A stretch of 35,394 nt of DNA, from the NCBI GenBank assembly GCA_005879405.1, contig VBKW01000194.1, positions 1 to 35,394 on the forward strand, given 5' to 3'. This document shows, piece after piece, positions 1 through 8,531 of this stretch. The notes beneath the pieces were generated by a model. It had not been told where the DNA came from, made no database searches, and was given only the letters and a program-made list of their open reading frames with translations. The position numbers and the translations under genes were made by a program. How positions within the stretch are numbered: position 1 is the first letter of the stretch; the number at the start of each line of letters is the position of its first letter. Source of the DNA: Deltaproteobacteria bacterium. GTDB lineage: Bacteria; Desulfobacterota; Binatia; UTPRO1.

Positions 1-731
1 CACTCGGAGGGAGAGGACGACGGGGACGACGAAGCATACGAGCAGACGTCGAGGAGCTCGGGCGTGGTGTTGCTCGGAAAGTCGCTGTGCTTGACGCAGC
101 ACTGGGCTTGCGTGTCTCGCGTCGAGCAATTGGTCCCGTTACAGACGTTGCCGCTCTTGTGCTGACCCGTGAACGGATCGGCGACATTGGTCGCGACGCA
201 GGAGGACACGGCGGTGATCGCAGTCGCAGTGCCGCAGTTCAGCGCCTTGGTGTCGTCGCACGAGTAGAACTTCGGGCTCCCCGAGCTTTGCGCCGCCGGG
301 CTGCCGGCCACGGTCGCGCAGAGAGCGAAATTGGCTTTCCCGTCGCCGTCGGTGTCGTAGAGCGCGCAGGCGTCGCCGGTATTCGATCCGGTCCAGCCGG
401 TGTCGTCCCAGGTCCACATCAGATTCGCGTCCGAGGACAAGCAGCCGGAGAGGCCGCCGTCGTTGCCCGCCCCTTGGCAGAACTCGTTCAGGTCCTTCTG
501 ATTGGCGTTGATGTCGTCGGCGCCCGAGGTATCCAGGAGACACGCCGGCGCCGCGACGACCGGCGGCGTCGCCGTCAGGAACCCGATCGCGAGCGCAACG
601 GCGGCGAACGCACCCGCGAACGACGCCGTGCCGTCCGGTCTCTGCTGGCGCCGTCTACCGGCGCGCTCGCCGGCAGCTGGCAACGTGAACGCATCTAGGA
701 GCGGCGTCGTCGCGGGTGCTTCCGTCATCAT
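1..731 (-). CDS. Secreted Cys-rich protein with a DTDGDGKAN Ca-binding-like loop; 3' part lies beyond the window edge
   Basis: Manual translation from ATG at 731 stays open to position 1 (MMTEAPATTPLLDAF...AGAFAAVALAIGFLTATPPVVAAPACLLDTSGADD...SNTGDACALYDTDGDGKANFALC...CNGTNCSTRDTQAQCCVKHSD...). Hydrophobic signal segment near the N-terminus. Absent from the supplied ORF track because it lacks a stop in the window. Confidence 0.8.
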   Translation of the reverse strand, partial: MMTEAPATTPLLDAFTLPAAGERAGRRRQQRPDGTASFAGAFAAVALAIGFLTATPPVVAAPACLLDTSGADDINANQKDLNEFCQGAGNDGGLSGCLSSDANLMWTWDDTGWTGSNTGDACALYDTDGDGKANFALCATVAGSPAAQSSGSPKFYSCDDTKALNCGTATAITAVSSCVATNVADPFTGQHKSGNVCNGTNCSTRDTQAQCCVKHSDFPSNTTPELLDVCSYASSSPSSSPSE

Positions 732-1036
732 GTGCCTCACTCTGAAGGTGGAGGGTCAGGAGTCGGTGTACTGTCGGCGCAGGTCGCTGGAGGAGGATCG
801 AGAGGCTTGCTTCGTCTCTCGGTGAGTCGAGCACGCGTCGGGCGTTGCAATGGCTGTGCCGTCTCGCATCAATGATCATGCGGGTGAACGCGTCTTTGCT
901 TCGCGGCCCGACCCGCGGTTCTGCACGGGTGTCGCGGCGTTGCGGGCTTCGGATTGGAGAGCTCCTCGGAGTGGGCCGCGACGCGGACTGTCGCCGGCGC
1001 TATCGCATCCGCCTTGCGCCGACGCTGTCGTGCTGT

Positions 1037-1127
1037 AGGGGAATTACCTGACGAAGTTATTGTCCCGCTTATTGCGCCATAATGACGCGATCAATTCATC
1101 ACTATTATACGTGATCAAATCGGCACG
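1037..1127. promoter_or_regulatory. AT-rich intergenic island with a perfect TATAAT on the minus strand and ATCAC/GTGAT inverted repeat
   Basis: gaattacctgacgaagttattgtcccgcttattgcgccataatgacgcgatcaattcatcactattatacgtgatcaaat; TATAAT on the minus strand at 1109-1104; ATCAC-tattatac-GTGAT. Confidence 0.4.
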
Positions 1128-2077
1128 CGGATCCCGCGCCGTGCGAGTGCCAACGTCACGGCGGCGAGCGCGACGACGCATGCCGCGACGGCGGCGAGAC
1201 CACCGGCCTCCGGCAGGGCCGGCGGGGGACCGAAGACGTAGATGATGGGATAGTAGACGAGGATGTACTGCAGCACCCATGCGGTGAGCGCGCTCGCACC
1301 GAGGCGGACGAGCGAGTCGGGAAACCGCCAGCCCCGTACCTCCAATCGCGACAGCATGGCGATCAGCGACGCCGATGCCGCGATCGCGAGCAGCACGAAG
1401 CTGCTCGTGCCGATCACCTTGTTGAACGGCACCCCGGTGAGCCGCAGCGCGACGGCGAGCGTCAGCCCGCCGAGCGCGACGGTGACGGCGCGCCGCTCGT
1501 AGCCGAAGAGATCCCCTTTCGCGAGCGGCCGCCCGACGACGTACCCGATCAGCGTGATCGGCATGAACGGCAGGCAGTCGAGAAGCGAGCGGTGCACCTC
1601 GTTGTTGCCCGGACCGTAGTGGGTCGCGGTGATGACGGCGGCGATGGCGACGATCAGCGCGTCCGGCAGCTCGGAGAGCGCAACCGCAACGATCCCGCCC
1701 ATCCCGAGCGTCTGCAGCACACCCCAGCGGATCTCCACGCGCTGCGCGGCGACGGCGTCGAGCCCGACTCCCAGCGCGACGAGCAGCAGAAAGCGGCGCG
1801 CCGCGAGCCAGCGGGCGCGACGTCGCTCCGTCTGCCGTCCGCGGCGCTCGAGGAAGAGCACGAGCGAGAAGCCGATCAGGAACTGAAAGATCGGCGCCGG
1901 AAGATCGAGTGGGAGGAGCTCGTCGCCGAGATTGTGGCCGAGCCAGTACGGCCGCTCGGCGGCGAAGACGTTCACCAAATTGGCGACCAGCATCGCGACC
2001 ACCGCGAGGGCGCGTGCGGTGTCGAGGAACCGCAGGCGTCGCGCCGCCGAGGGGGAGCGGGTAGCGGCGTCACTCAC
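1115..2077 (-). CDS. Integral membrane protein, HGSNAT/DUF1624-like acyltransferase family
   Basis: RLRFLDTARALAVVAMLVANLVNVF...LPAPIFQFLIGFSLVLFLERR plus multiple TM segments. Start placed at GTG 2077, which overlaps the upstream stop by 4 nt (GTGA). The ORF-track N-terminal extension to 2590 is an Arg/Ala-rich shadow of PIG-L. Confidence 0.7.
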   Translation of the reverse strand: MSDAATRSPSAARRLRFLDTARALAVVAMLVANLVNVFAAERPYWLGHNLGDELLPLDLPAPIFQFLIGFSLVLFLERRGRQTERRRARWLAARRFLLLVALGVGLDAVAAQRVEIRWGVLQTLGMGGIVAVALSELPDALIVAIAAVITATHYGPGNNEVHRSLLDCLPFMPITLIGYVVGRPLAKGDLFGYERRAVTVALGGLTLAVALRLTGVPFNKVIGTSSFVLLAIAASASLIAMLSRLEVRGWRFPDSLVRLGASALTAWVLQYILVYYPIIYVFGPPPALPEAGGLAAVAACVVALAAVTLALARRGIRVPI

Positions 2078-3387
2078 CGCACGCGCGCATGCCTTTCCGC
2101 GTCCGCTGGCGTCGGCGTCGGAGCAGGCTGTCGAGGACTCTCGACGACGGCTGGCTGCGGCCCGGGCTCGGCGTGCCTCAGCTCGGGCCCACAGGGCGGC
2201 TCGCCGGGCTTCAAGCGCGCGAAGTCGGGGCGCTCGACGACGGCGAAGATCTCGTTCGGCCGGGCGAGCGCACGGAAGAGCCGGTCCATCATCGCCGCCT
2301 GCGTGCCGTGGCTCTCGAGCGCCGCCAACTTGGCGTCGATCTGGGCGGCGTCGAGCGGGAGCGAGTACCAGCGCGCCGGGGGAAAGGTCACCGGCGGAAG
2401 CGGCAGCGGCCCGGGGACTGACGGCGGCGGCGGCCACCAGCCGTCGTGGACGAGATACGTCAGCAAGCGGTCGGGGATTTTCGAGTCGCCGCCGGGCTCG
2501 GCCGCGAGCGACTTCAGCGCCGCCAAGAGAAAGGTGAACGTCGCGCAGTGGTCCGGATGCATATCGACGGGTATCGGCACCGCGATCCAATCGGGATCGG
2601 CGAGCGCCACCAGATGCGAGATCTGGTTGATCAGCTCGTGGCTCGTGTAGCCGGCGTGCGGATTGAACGCCTCGGGATACGGGGGACGGTCGTCGTGGGT
2701 GTACGGCGATTGGTACGCGGGGACGTGCGGCCCGCGCCGCCAGATCTCCTGCAAGCCGCCGTCGGGGAAGCCGAGGAACGTCACGGAGACCGGCAGGATG
2801 TGGTAGTGCTCGAGCGCGACCAGCGCCTCGGCGCGGCGGAGCTCGCCGAAGCCGCGGTAATCGACCGCCGTCGGCTGGCGGTGCCCGGTCGCGAGCGCCA
2901 CCGCCTCCGGGTAGCCGTCGCCGCTCGTCATGAAGACGACGTGCACGCGGCCGCCTTTCTCCAGCACCTGTTGCATGAGACCGCCGGCGGCGAGCGACTC
3001 GTCGTCGGGATGCGGCGCGACGACGAGGAGGCGGAGCTTCGGAGGCACCTCGAGCGTCGTGAGGTCGTGCTGGGAGGCGGCGCCTCGTCCCGGAGCCCCG
3101 GGAGGCACTGGCGCGCCAGGCGGCGAGCTCGTCGGCGCCGCGGCGAGCGGCGGCGCGGCAGCGAGCGGCGAAGCGGCGACCGCCGGTGACCTCACGGCCG
3201 CAGGCGACGTCGTCTGCGGCGCGCTACCGAGCCGCAGCGCTAGCGCGCCGGCCACGAGCGCGCCGAGCGCCACCGCCACGACCAAGCCCGGACCTGGACC
3301 CTTGCCTTTCCCCAGCAACCGCGTCACCCTCACCGCCGAGTTTCGAGCATATCCCCCTTTGATATCGGCATCGACCGGCGGCGTCAC
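2074..3387 (-). CDS. PIG-L/LmbE family deacetylase with N-terminal TM anchor and Pro/Ala-rich linker
   Basis: KLRLLVVAPHPDDESLAAGGLMQQVLEKGGRVHVVFMTSGDGYPEAVALATG (AHPDDE-type motif), later DMHPDHCATF; TM GLVVAVALGALVAGALAL. Confidence 0.88.
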   Translation of the reverse strand: MTPPVDADIKGGYARNSAVRVTRLLGKGKGPGPGLVVAVALGALVAGALALRLGSAPQTTSPAAVRSPAVAASPLAAAPPLAAAPTSSPPGAPVPPGAPGRGAASQHDLTTLEVPPKLRLLVVAPHPDDESLAAGGLMQQVLEKGGRVHVVFMTSGDGYPEAVALATGHRQPTAVDYRGFGELRRAEALVALEHYHILPVSVTFLGFPDGGLQEIWRRGPHVPAYQSPYTHDDRPPYPEAFNPHAGYTSHELINQISHLVALADPDWIAVPIPVDMHPDHCATFTFLLAALKSLAAEPGGDSKIPDRLLTYLVHDGWWPPPPSVPGPLPLPPVTFPPARWYSLPLDAAQIDAKLAALESHGTQAAMMDRLFRALARPNEIFAVVERPDFARLKPGEPPCGPELRHAEPGPQPAVVESPRQPAPTPTPADAERHARVR

Positions 3388-3434
3388 TACCAGTATTCGG
3401 CGGCCGGCGTGCCCTGGCGCGCGGAGTATCGACG

Positions 3435-5663
3435 ATGACGCATTTCCGGACCTGTCCCCTGTGCGAAGCGACCTGTGGGCTCGCGATCACGACGCGCGGC
3501 GCCGAGATCACCGCCATCCGCGGTGACGCTGACGACGTCTTCAGCCACGGCTTCATCTGTCCGAAGGCGTACGCGCTGAAGGACCTCGACACGGACCCCG
3601 ATCGCCTCCGCACGCCGCTCGACCGCCGCAGCGGCCGCCTCGAGCCCGCCTCCTGGGACGACGCGTTTGCGGAGGTCGAGCGCGGGCTGATGGCGGTGAT
3701 CGATACACACGGACGCCAGGCCGTCGGCGCCTACGTCGGCAACCCGAACGCGCACAACCTCGCGCCGATGGTGTACATGCCCGTCTTCTTGCGCGCGCTC
3801 GGCACCCACAACGTCTTCTCCGCCAGCACCGTCGATCAGATGCCGAAACAGGTGTCCGCAGGGCTCATGTTCGGCACGGTCCTCAGCATCCCGATCCCCG
3901 ACGTCGACCGCACCGACTACCTGCTCATGCTCGGCGCGAACCCGCTCGCGTCGAACGGCAGCTTGATGACGGCGCCCGACATGAAAGGACGCCTACGCCG
4001 TTTGCGGGCGCGCGGCGGAAGGCTCGTCGTCGTCGACCCGCGCCGCAGCCGGACGGCGCAGGAGGCCGACGAGCACGTGTTCATTCGTCCTGGCACCGAC
4101 GCGCATCTCTTGTTCGCGATGGTGCACACGCTTTTCGAGGAGCGGCGGGTCGCGCCCGGGCAGCTTGCGGAGCATCTCGCCGGGCTCGAGGACGTCCGCG
4201 CGCTGGCGCGCGACTTCGCGCCCGAGCGCGTCGCCGACGCCTGCGGCGTCCCGGCCGACACCATTCGCCGCCTCGCACGCGAGCTCGCGGCGGCGCCGCG
4301 CGCCGCCGTCTACGGCCGCATCGGCACCTGCACGCAGGAATTCGGGACGCTCGCGAGCTGGCTCGTCGACGTGCTGAACGTGCTCACCGGCAACCTCGAC
4401 CGCGAAGGCGGCGCGATGTTCACGAAGGCCGCCGCCGGCTCGAAAACCGCGCACGGTCCGGGCGGGCGCGGCCGCGGCGTTCAGTTCGGACGCTGGAAGA
4501 GCCGCGTGCGCGAGCTGCCCGAGTTCTACGGCGAGCTCCCCGCCGTCTGCCTCGCCGAGGAGATCGAGACCCCGGGCGACGGCCGGATCCGCGCGCTCGT
4601 GACCATCGCGGGGAACCCGGTGCTCAGCACCCCGAACGCCGCGCGCCTCGACCGCGCGCTCGCGTCGCTGGAATTCATGGTGAGCGTCGACATCTATCTG
4701 AACGAGACGACGCGGCACGCCGACGTCGTCCTCCCCGCGCCGTCCACCTTGACGCGCGGCCACTACGATCTCGCGCTCTACAATCTCGCGATCCGCAACG
4801 TCGCCCACTACTCGCCGCCGCTCTTCCCACTCGCCGACGGCGAGATGGAGGAGTGGCGCATCTTGCTGCGTCTCGCCGCGATCGCGATGGGCCAAGGGGC
4901 GCACGCCGATACCGACGTCGTCGACGACTTCGTCGCGACGCAGGTCGTGCAGCGCGAGGTCGGCGCGAGCGGCTCCGCGATCGCCGGGCGCGACGTCGCC
5001 GAGATCATGGCCGCGCTCGCCCCGCGCCGCGGTCCCGAGCGCATCCTCGACCTGTTGCTGCGGAGCGGCCCCTACGGCGATCACTTCGGCGCCAACCCCG
5101 GCGGTTTGACGCTCGCGGTGCTCGAGGCGCACCCGCACGGCATCGACCTCGGGCCGCTCGTGCCGCGGATCCCCGAGGTGCTGCGGACGCCGTCGGGGAA
5201 GATCGAGCTCGCGCCGCCGGCGATCGTCGCCGACGTGCCGCGTCTGCGCGACGCGCTGGCGCGCGTGCGGAGCGAGATGGTCCTCGTCGGCCGCCGTCAC
5301 CTGCGCTCGAACAACTCGTGGATGCACAATCTCGACGTCCTCGTGAAGGGGAGGCCGACCTGCACGTTGCACCTGCATCCGGTGGACGGCGCGCGCCTCG
5401 GCCTCGCCGACGGCGAGACGGCGCGCGTCACGTCGCGCGTCGGCGCCGTCGACGCGCCGGTGGAGCTCACCGACGCGATCATGCCCGGCGTCGTGAGCCT
5501 GCCACATGGGTGGGGCCACGATCAGCCCGGCGTCGTGCTGCGCGTCGCGCGCGCGCACGCCGGCGTCAACAGCAACGTCCTCGCCGACGAGCTCGCGCTC
5601 GATCCGCTCTCCGGCAACGCCGTCCTGAACGGCATCCCGGTGACGGTCGCGCGCGCGGGTTGA
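3435..5663 (+). CDS. Molybdopterin-dependent oxidoreductase with N-terminal 4Fe-4S motif (formate dehydrogenase-alpha-like superfamily)
   Basis: CPLCEATCGL...GFICPKAYALKDLDTDPDRLRTPL; LLMLGANPLASNGS; VVDPRRSRTAQEADEHVFIRPGTDAHLLFAM; C-terminal molydopterin-dinucleotide-binding region LVGRRHLRSNNSWMHN...LPHGWGHDQPG. Confidence 0.92.
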   Translation: MTHFRTCPLCEATCGLAITTRGAEITAIRGDADDVFSHGFICPKAYALKDLDTDPDRLRTPLDRRSGRLEPASWDDAFAEVERGLMAVIDTHGRQAVGAYVGNPNAHNLAPMVYMPVFLRALGTHNVFSASTVDQMPKQVSAGLMFGTVLSIPIPDVDRTDYLLMLGANPLASNGSLMTAPDMKGRLRRLRARGGRLVVVDPRRSRTAQEADEHVFIRPGTDAHLLFAMVHTLFEERRVAPGQLAEHLAGLEDVRALARDFAPERVADACGVPADTIRRLARELAAAPRAAVYGRIGTCTQEFGTLASWLVDVLNVLTGNLDREGGAMFTKAAAGSKTAHGPGGRGRGVQFGRWKSRVRELPEFYGELPAVCLAEEIETPGDGRIRALVTIAGNPVLSTPNAARLDRALASLEFMVSVDIYLNETTRHADVVLPAPSTLTRGHYDLALYNLAIRNVAHYSPPLFPLADGEMEEWRILLRLAAIAMGQGAHADTDVVDDFVATQVVQREVGASGSAIAGRDVAEIMAALAPRRGPERILDLLLRSGPYGDHFGANPGGLTLAVLEAHPHGIDLGPLVPRIPEVLRTPSGKIELAPPAIVADVPRLRDALARVRSEMVLVGRRHLRSNNSWMHNLDVLVKGRPTCTLHLHPVDGARLGLADGETARVTSRVGAVDAPVELTDAIMPGVVSLPHGWGHDQPGVVLRVARAHAGVNSNVLADELALDPLSGNAVLNGIPVTVARAG

Positions 5664-5694
5664 CCGAGTTTCGACGACTCCGTAAACGGAACGC

Positions 5695-6747
5695 ATGCCT
5701 GACTCTGCACGCGTCGTCGCCGACGCGCCGCCGCTCGGCGACGCCGTCGACGCATCGAGCCTCCTCGACACCTGGCGGAAGATCATCGCGAGCGGCAACA
5801 TTCCCGCCGGCCGCCGCATCGACGCCGTATCGCGCTGGCTCCTCATCACGCGCGCGTGCGTGTTCTCGATGACGCTCACCTCCGGGCTGATCGGCGGTCT
5901 TCTCGCCGCGGCGTCGGCGCAGCAGCCGCGCTGGGGGCTCTTCGCGCTCGCGCTCCTCGGCCTCGTGGTGGCGCACGCCGCCAACAACATGATCAACGAC
6001 TACTTCGACACGACCGAAGGCGTCGACGTCGAAGGCTACACGCGCACGCTCTACGCGCCGCACCCGCTCTTTTCCGGCCTCATCAGCAAGAACGGGCTGC
6101 GCGCGGCGATCGCCGCCTGCAATCTCCTCGATGTCGCGATTCTCGCCGTGCTCGCGCGGGCGCGCGGCTGGCCGGTCGCGGCGTTCGCGCTCGCCGGGCT
6201 CTTCGTGAGCGTCTTCTACGTCGCGCCGCCGCTCAAGTTGAAGCATCACGGCCTCGGCGAGCCGGGCGTGTTCGTCGTCTGGGGGCCGCTCATGATCTGC
6301 GGCACGTACTACGTCACGGCGGGAACGCTTCCGGCATGGACGTGGCTGGCGTCGATTCCCTACGCGATCGTCGTGACGACGGTGCTGATCGGGAAGCACG
6401 TCGACAAATACGAGCAGGACCGCGCGCGCGGCATCCACACGCTCCCGGTGCTCCTCGGCCGCACCGCCTCGCTACGCCTCAATCAACTGCTGATGATCGG
6501 GTTCTACGTGATCATCGTGGCGCTGGTCGCGCGCGGCGTGCTCGGGTGGGGCGTGCTGCTCGTCGCGGCCGCACTGCCGCGGCTCGTCGAGGTGCTGCGC
6601 GCGTACTCGCAGCCGAAGCCGGCGGCGCCGCCGCCGGGGTATCGCATCTGGCCGCTCTGGTTCGTCGCGCTCGCGTTCCACCACAATCGCCTCGCCGGCG
6701 CGCTCTTCGTCGTCGGCCTCGCGGTGAACGCGCTGCTCGGCCTCTGA
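5695..6747 (+). CDS. UbiA-family prenyltransferase
   Basis: NNMINDYFDTTEGVD (first Asp motif), GKHVDKYEQDRARGIHTLPVLLG (second Asp motif), multiple TM helices. Confidence 0.88.
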   Translation: MPDSARVVADAPPLGDAVDASSLLDTWRKIIASGNIPAGRRIDAVSRWLLITRACVFSMTLTSGLIGGLLAAASAQQPRWGLFALALLGLVVAHAANNMINDYFDTTEGVDVEGYTRTLYAPHPLFSGLISKNGLRAAIAACNLLDVAILAVLARARGWPVAAFALAGLFVSVFYVAPPLKLKHHGLGEPGVFVVWGPLMICGTYYVTAGTLPAWTWLASIPYAIVVTTVLIGKHVDKYEQDRARGIHTLPVLLGRTASLRLNQLLMIGFYVIIVALVARGVLGWGVLLVAAALPRLVEVLRAYSQPKPAAPPPGYRIWPLWFVALAFHHNRLAGALFVVGLAVNALLGL

Positions 6748-6759
6748 TCTCGGCGACGC

Positions 6760-7266
6760 ATGCCGCGCGCGTCGCAGATCCCGGCACCTGGCAGACGCGC
6801 GCGCGCCGCCGAGACCGCGACACCCGGGCGCCGCGTGCGCGCGACTGAGAGCCCGGCGCCCGGCAGGCGCGTCCGTGGCTCGCGAAGCGGGCGTCCAATC
6901 ATGGCGCTCCTCGACCTTCTCGGCCGCCGCTGGGCGCTGCGGATCCTGTGGGAGCTACGCGACGCGACGCTGGTCTTTCGCGCGCTCCGCGCCCGCTGCG
7001 ATGCGATGTCGCCGAGCGTGCTGAATCAGCGGCTCGGAGAGCTGCGAGACGCCGGCATCGTCGCGCTCGTGCCCGACGCCGGCTACACGCTGAGTCGCGA
7101 AGGAATCGTGCTGCTGCACGCACTCGCGCCCCTTCAAGGTTGGGCGACGCGCTGGGCGGACGGCGCGCCGCGCCCCGATGCGACGCGCGTACCCGCCGCT
7201 GCCGTGACCAGCGCCTCGTCGCGCCGCCGCGCGCGCCCGCTGCGCCGCACGCGTGCCACCCCATGA
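6760..7266 (+). CDS. HxlR-family winged-helix transcriptional regulator with a repetitive basic N-terminal extension; start could instead be 6901
   Basis: MALLDLLGRRWALRILWELRDATLVFRALRARCDAMSPSVLNQRLGELRDAGIVALVPDAGYTLSREG matches the HxlR wHTH pattern. Confidence 0.8.
   Translation: MPRASQIPAPGRRARAAETATPGRRVRATESPAPGRRVRGSRSGRPIMALLDLLGRRWALRILWELRDATLVFRALRARCDAMSPSVLNQRLGELRDAGIVALVPDAGYTLSREGIVLLHALAPLQGWATRWADGAPRPDATRVPAAAVTSASSRRRARPLRRTRATP
6781..6882 (+). repeat. Degenerate 36-nt in-frame tandem repeat, about 2.8 copies
   Basis: Encodes PAPGRRARAAET / ATPGRRVRATES / PAPGRRVRGS at 6781-6816, 6817-6852, 6853-6882. Confidence 0.75.
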
Positions 7267-8147
7267 CGGCGGCTCGCACCCGACCGCTGAGCCTCGCCCG
7301 CATCCGCGTCGTGCTCGTCCGTCCGCAGCATCCGGGAAACATCGGCGCGGCCGCACGGGCGATGAAGAACATGGGCCTCGCCGACCTCGTGCTCGTCGCC
7401 GCGACGCCGCCCGACGTGCGCGCCGCCGCGCCCATGGCGGTGCACGCCCGCGACGTGCTCGCCGCGCACCGGCGCGTCGCGACGCTCGCCGACGCGATCC
7501 ACGACTGCGGCCTCGTCGTCGGGACGAGCGGCCGCGTCGGCGGCGACTTCCAGGGCGAGTCGCCGCGGGCGCTGGCGCCGGCGATGGTCGCCGCGAGCGC
7601 CGCGAACGATGTCGCACTCGTCTTCGGTCCCGAGGATCACGGTCTTTCGAACGACGAGCTGATCCACTGTCATCGCGTGCTCACGATTCCCGCGACGGGC
7701 GTCTACCCGTCGCTGAACTTGGCGCACGCGGTGCTCATTTGCGGGTACGAGCTCCGTCTCGCCGCCGCCGCGGCAGAGGACGTCGCCACGCGCGCCGCGC
7801 GGATAGCCGCGACAGACGACGCGGTGACGGACGCGCCGGAGGAAGCGTCGTCCGCCGCGGCGCGAGTCCTCGCACCGGCGCGTCTCGGCGAGCAGATGTA
7901 CGCGGCGCTCGAGGACGCGCTCTACGCGATCGGCTTCCTGCATCGGGACAACGGGGTGCACATGATGCGCGCGTTTCGCCGCCTTCTCGGCCGCGCCGCG
8001 CTCGACGCCTACGAGACGCGCGTTCTTTTCGCGCTCGCGCGTCAGATCGCCTGGATCGCCAAGGTCGCCGGGATCGTCCGGCCCCGTGCACCGCACGATC
8101 GTCGACGCGCGGCGGCGTTGACCACGGAGACGCACCAGGGATCATGA
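7263..8147 (+). CDS. trmJ: tRNA (cytidine/uridine-2'-O-)-methyltransferase TrmJ, SPOUT family
   Basis: RIRVVLVRPQHPGNIGAAARAMKNMGLADLVLV; ALVFGPEDHGLSNDEL; IPATGVYPSLNLAHAVLICGYEL. ATG 7263 overlaps the HxlR stop (ATGA). Confidence 0.87.
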   Translation: MTAARTRPLSLARIRVVLVRPQHPGNIGAAARAMKNMGLADLVLVAATPPDVRAAAPMAVHARDVLAAHRRVATLADAIHDCGLVVGTSGRVGGDFQGESPRALAPAMVAASAANDVALVFGPEDHGLSNDELIHCHRVLTIPATGVYPSLNLAHAVLICGYELRLAAAAAEDVATRAARIAATDDAVTDAPEEASSAAARVLAPARLGEQMYAALEDALYAIGFLHRDNGVHMMRAFRRLLGRAALDAYETRVLFALARQIAWIAKVAGIVRPRAPHDRRRAAALTTETHQGS

Positions 8148-8177
8148 TCGGTGGAGCAGCGGAAGGAGGCTACCAGA

Positions 8178-8432
8178 GTGAGACGCGTTGTGTTCGGCGT
8201 TCTGTTGCTCGCGGTCGCGACCACCGGGTGCGCCCCCCGTCATGACTACTACGGCCGTCGCGGGCGCGAGATGGACGATCGCGACGCGTGGGAGATCGTG
8301 CGCAACGATCCGTGCCGGTACGACGAGTACCAACGCTTTGCGCACGAGCACAAAAACCCCGACAAGCGCCGCCAGGTCGTGTGGCAGCTCGCACGTGACG
8401 GATGCAGCCGCGAGCGCGAGTACCGCTACTAG
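8178..8432 (+). CDS. Small predicted lipoprotein of unknown function
   Basis: GTG 8178 preceded by GGAAGGAGG (8161-8169); VRRVVFGVLLLAVATTGCAPRHDYYGRRG has a signal peptide and lipobox Cys. Confidence 0.65.
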   Translation: MRRVVFGVLLLAVATTGCAPRHDYYGRRGREMDDRDAWEIVRNDPCRYDEYQRFAHEHKNPDKRRQVVWQLARDGCSREREYRY

Positions 8433-8531
8433 TCTCGCCCGCCGTCCGCCTACGACTACGAACGCTGAGCCCGCCGGCGGGGGCCCTCCGGACCTCCATC
8501 GACCGGGCGGCGCGCGCCCTCGGCGCGCCGC

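Noticed and set aside
300-420. Dockerin domain at DTDGDGKAN
   Set aside because: Only one Ca-binding-like loop; dockerins have a duplicated motif, and no cohesin or cellulosome context is present.
2078-2590. N-terminal extension of the acyltransferase ORF
   Set aside because: Out-of-frame overlap with PIG-L, Arg/Ala-rich; the GTG at 2077 with GTGA overlap is a better start.
3993-5996. 667-aa minus-strand ORF
   Set aside because: Antisense to the molybdopterin oxidoreductase; composition typical of GC-rich shadow frames.
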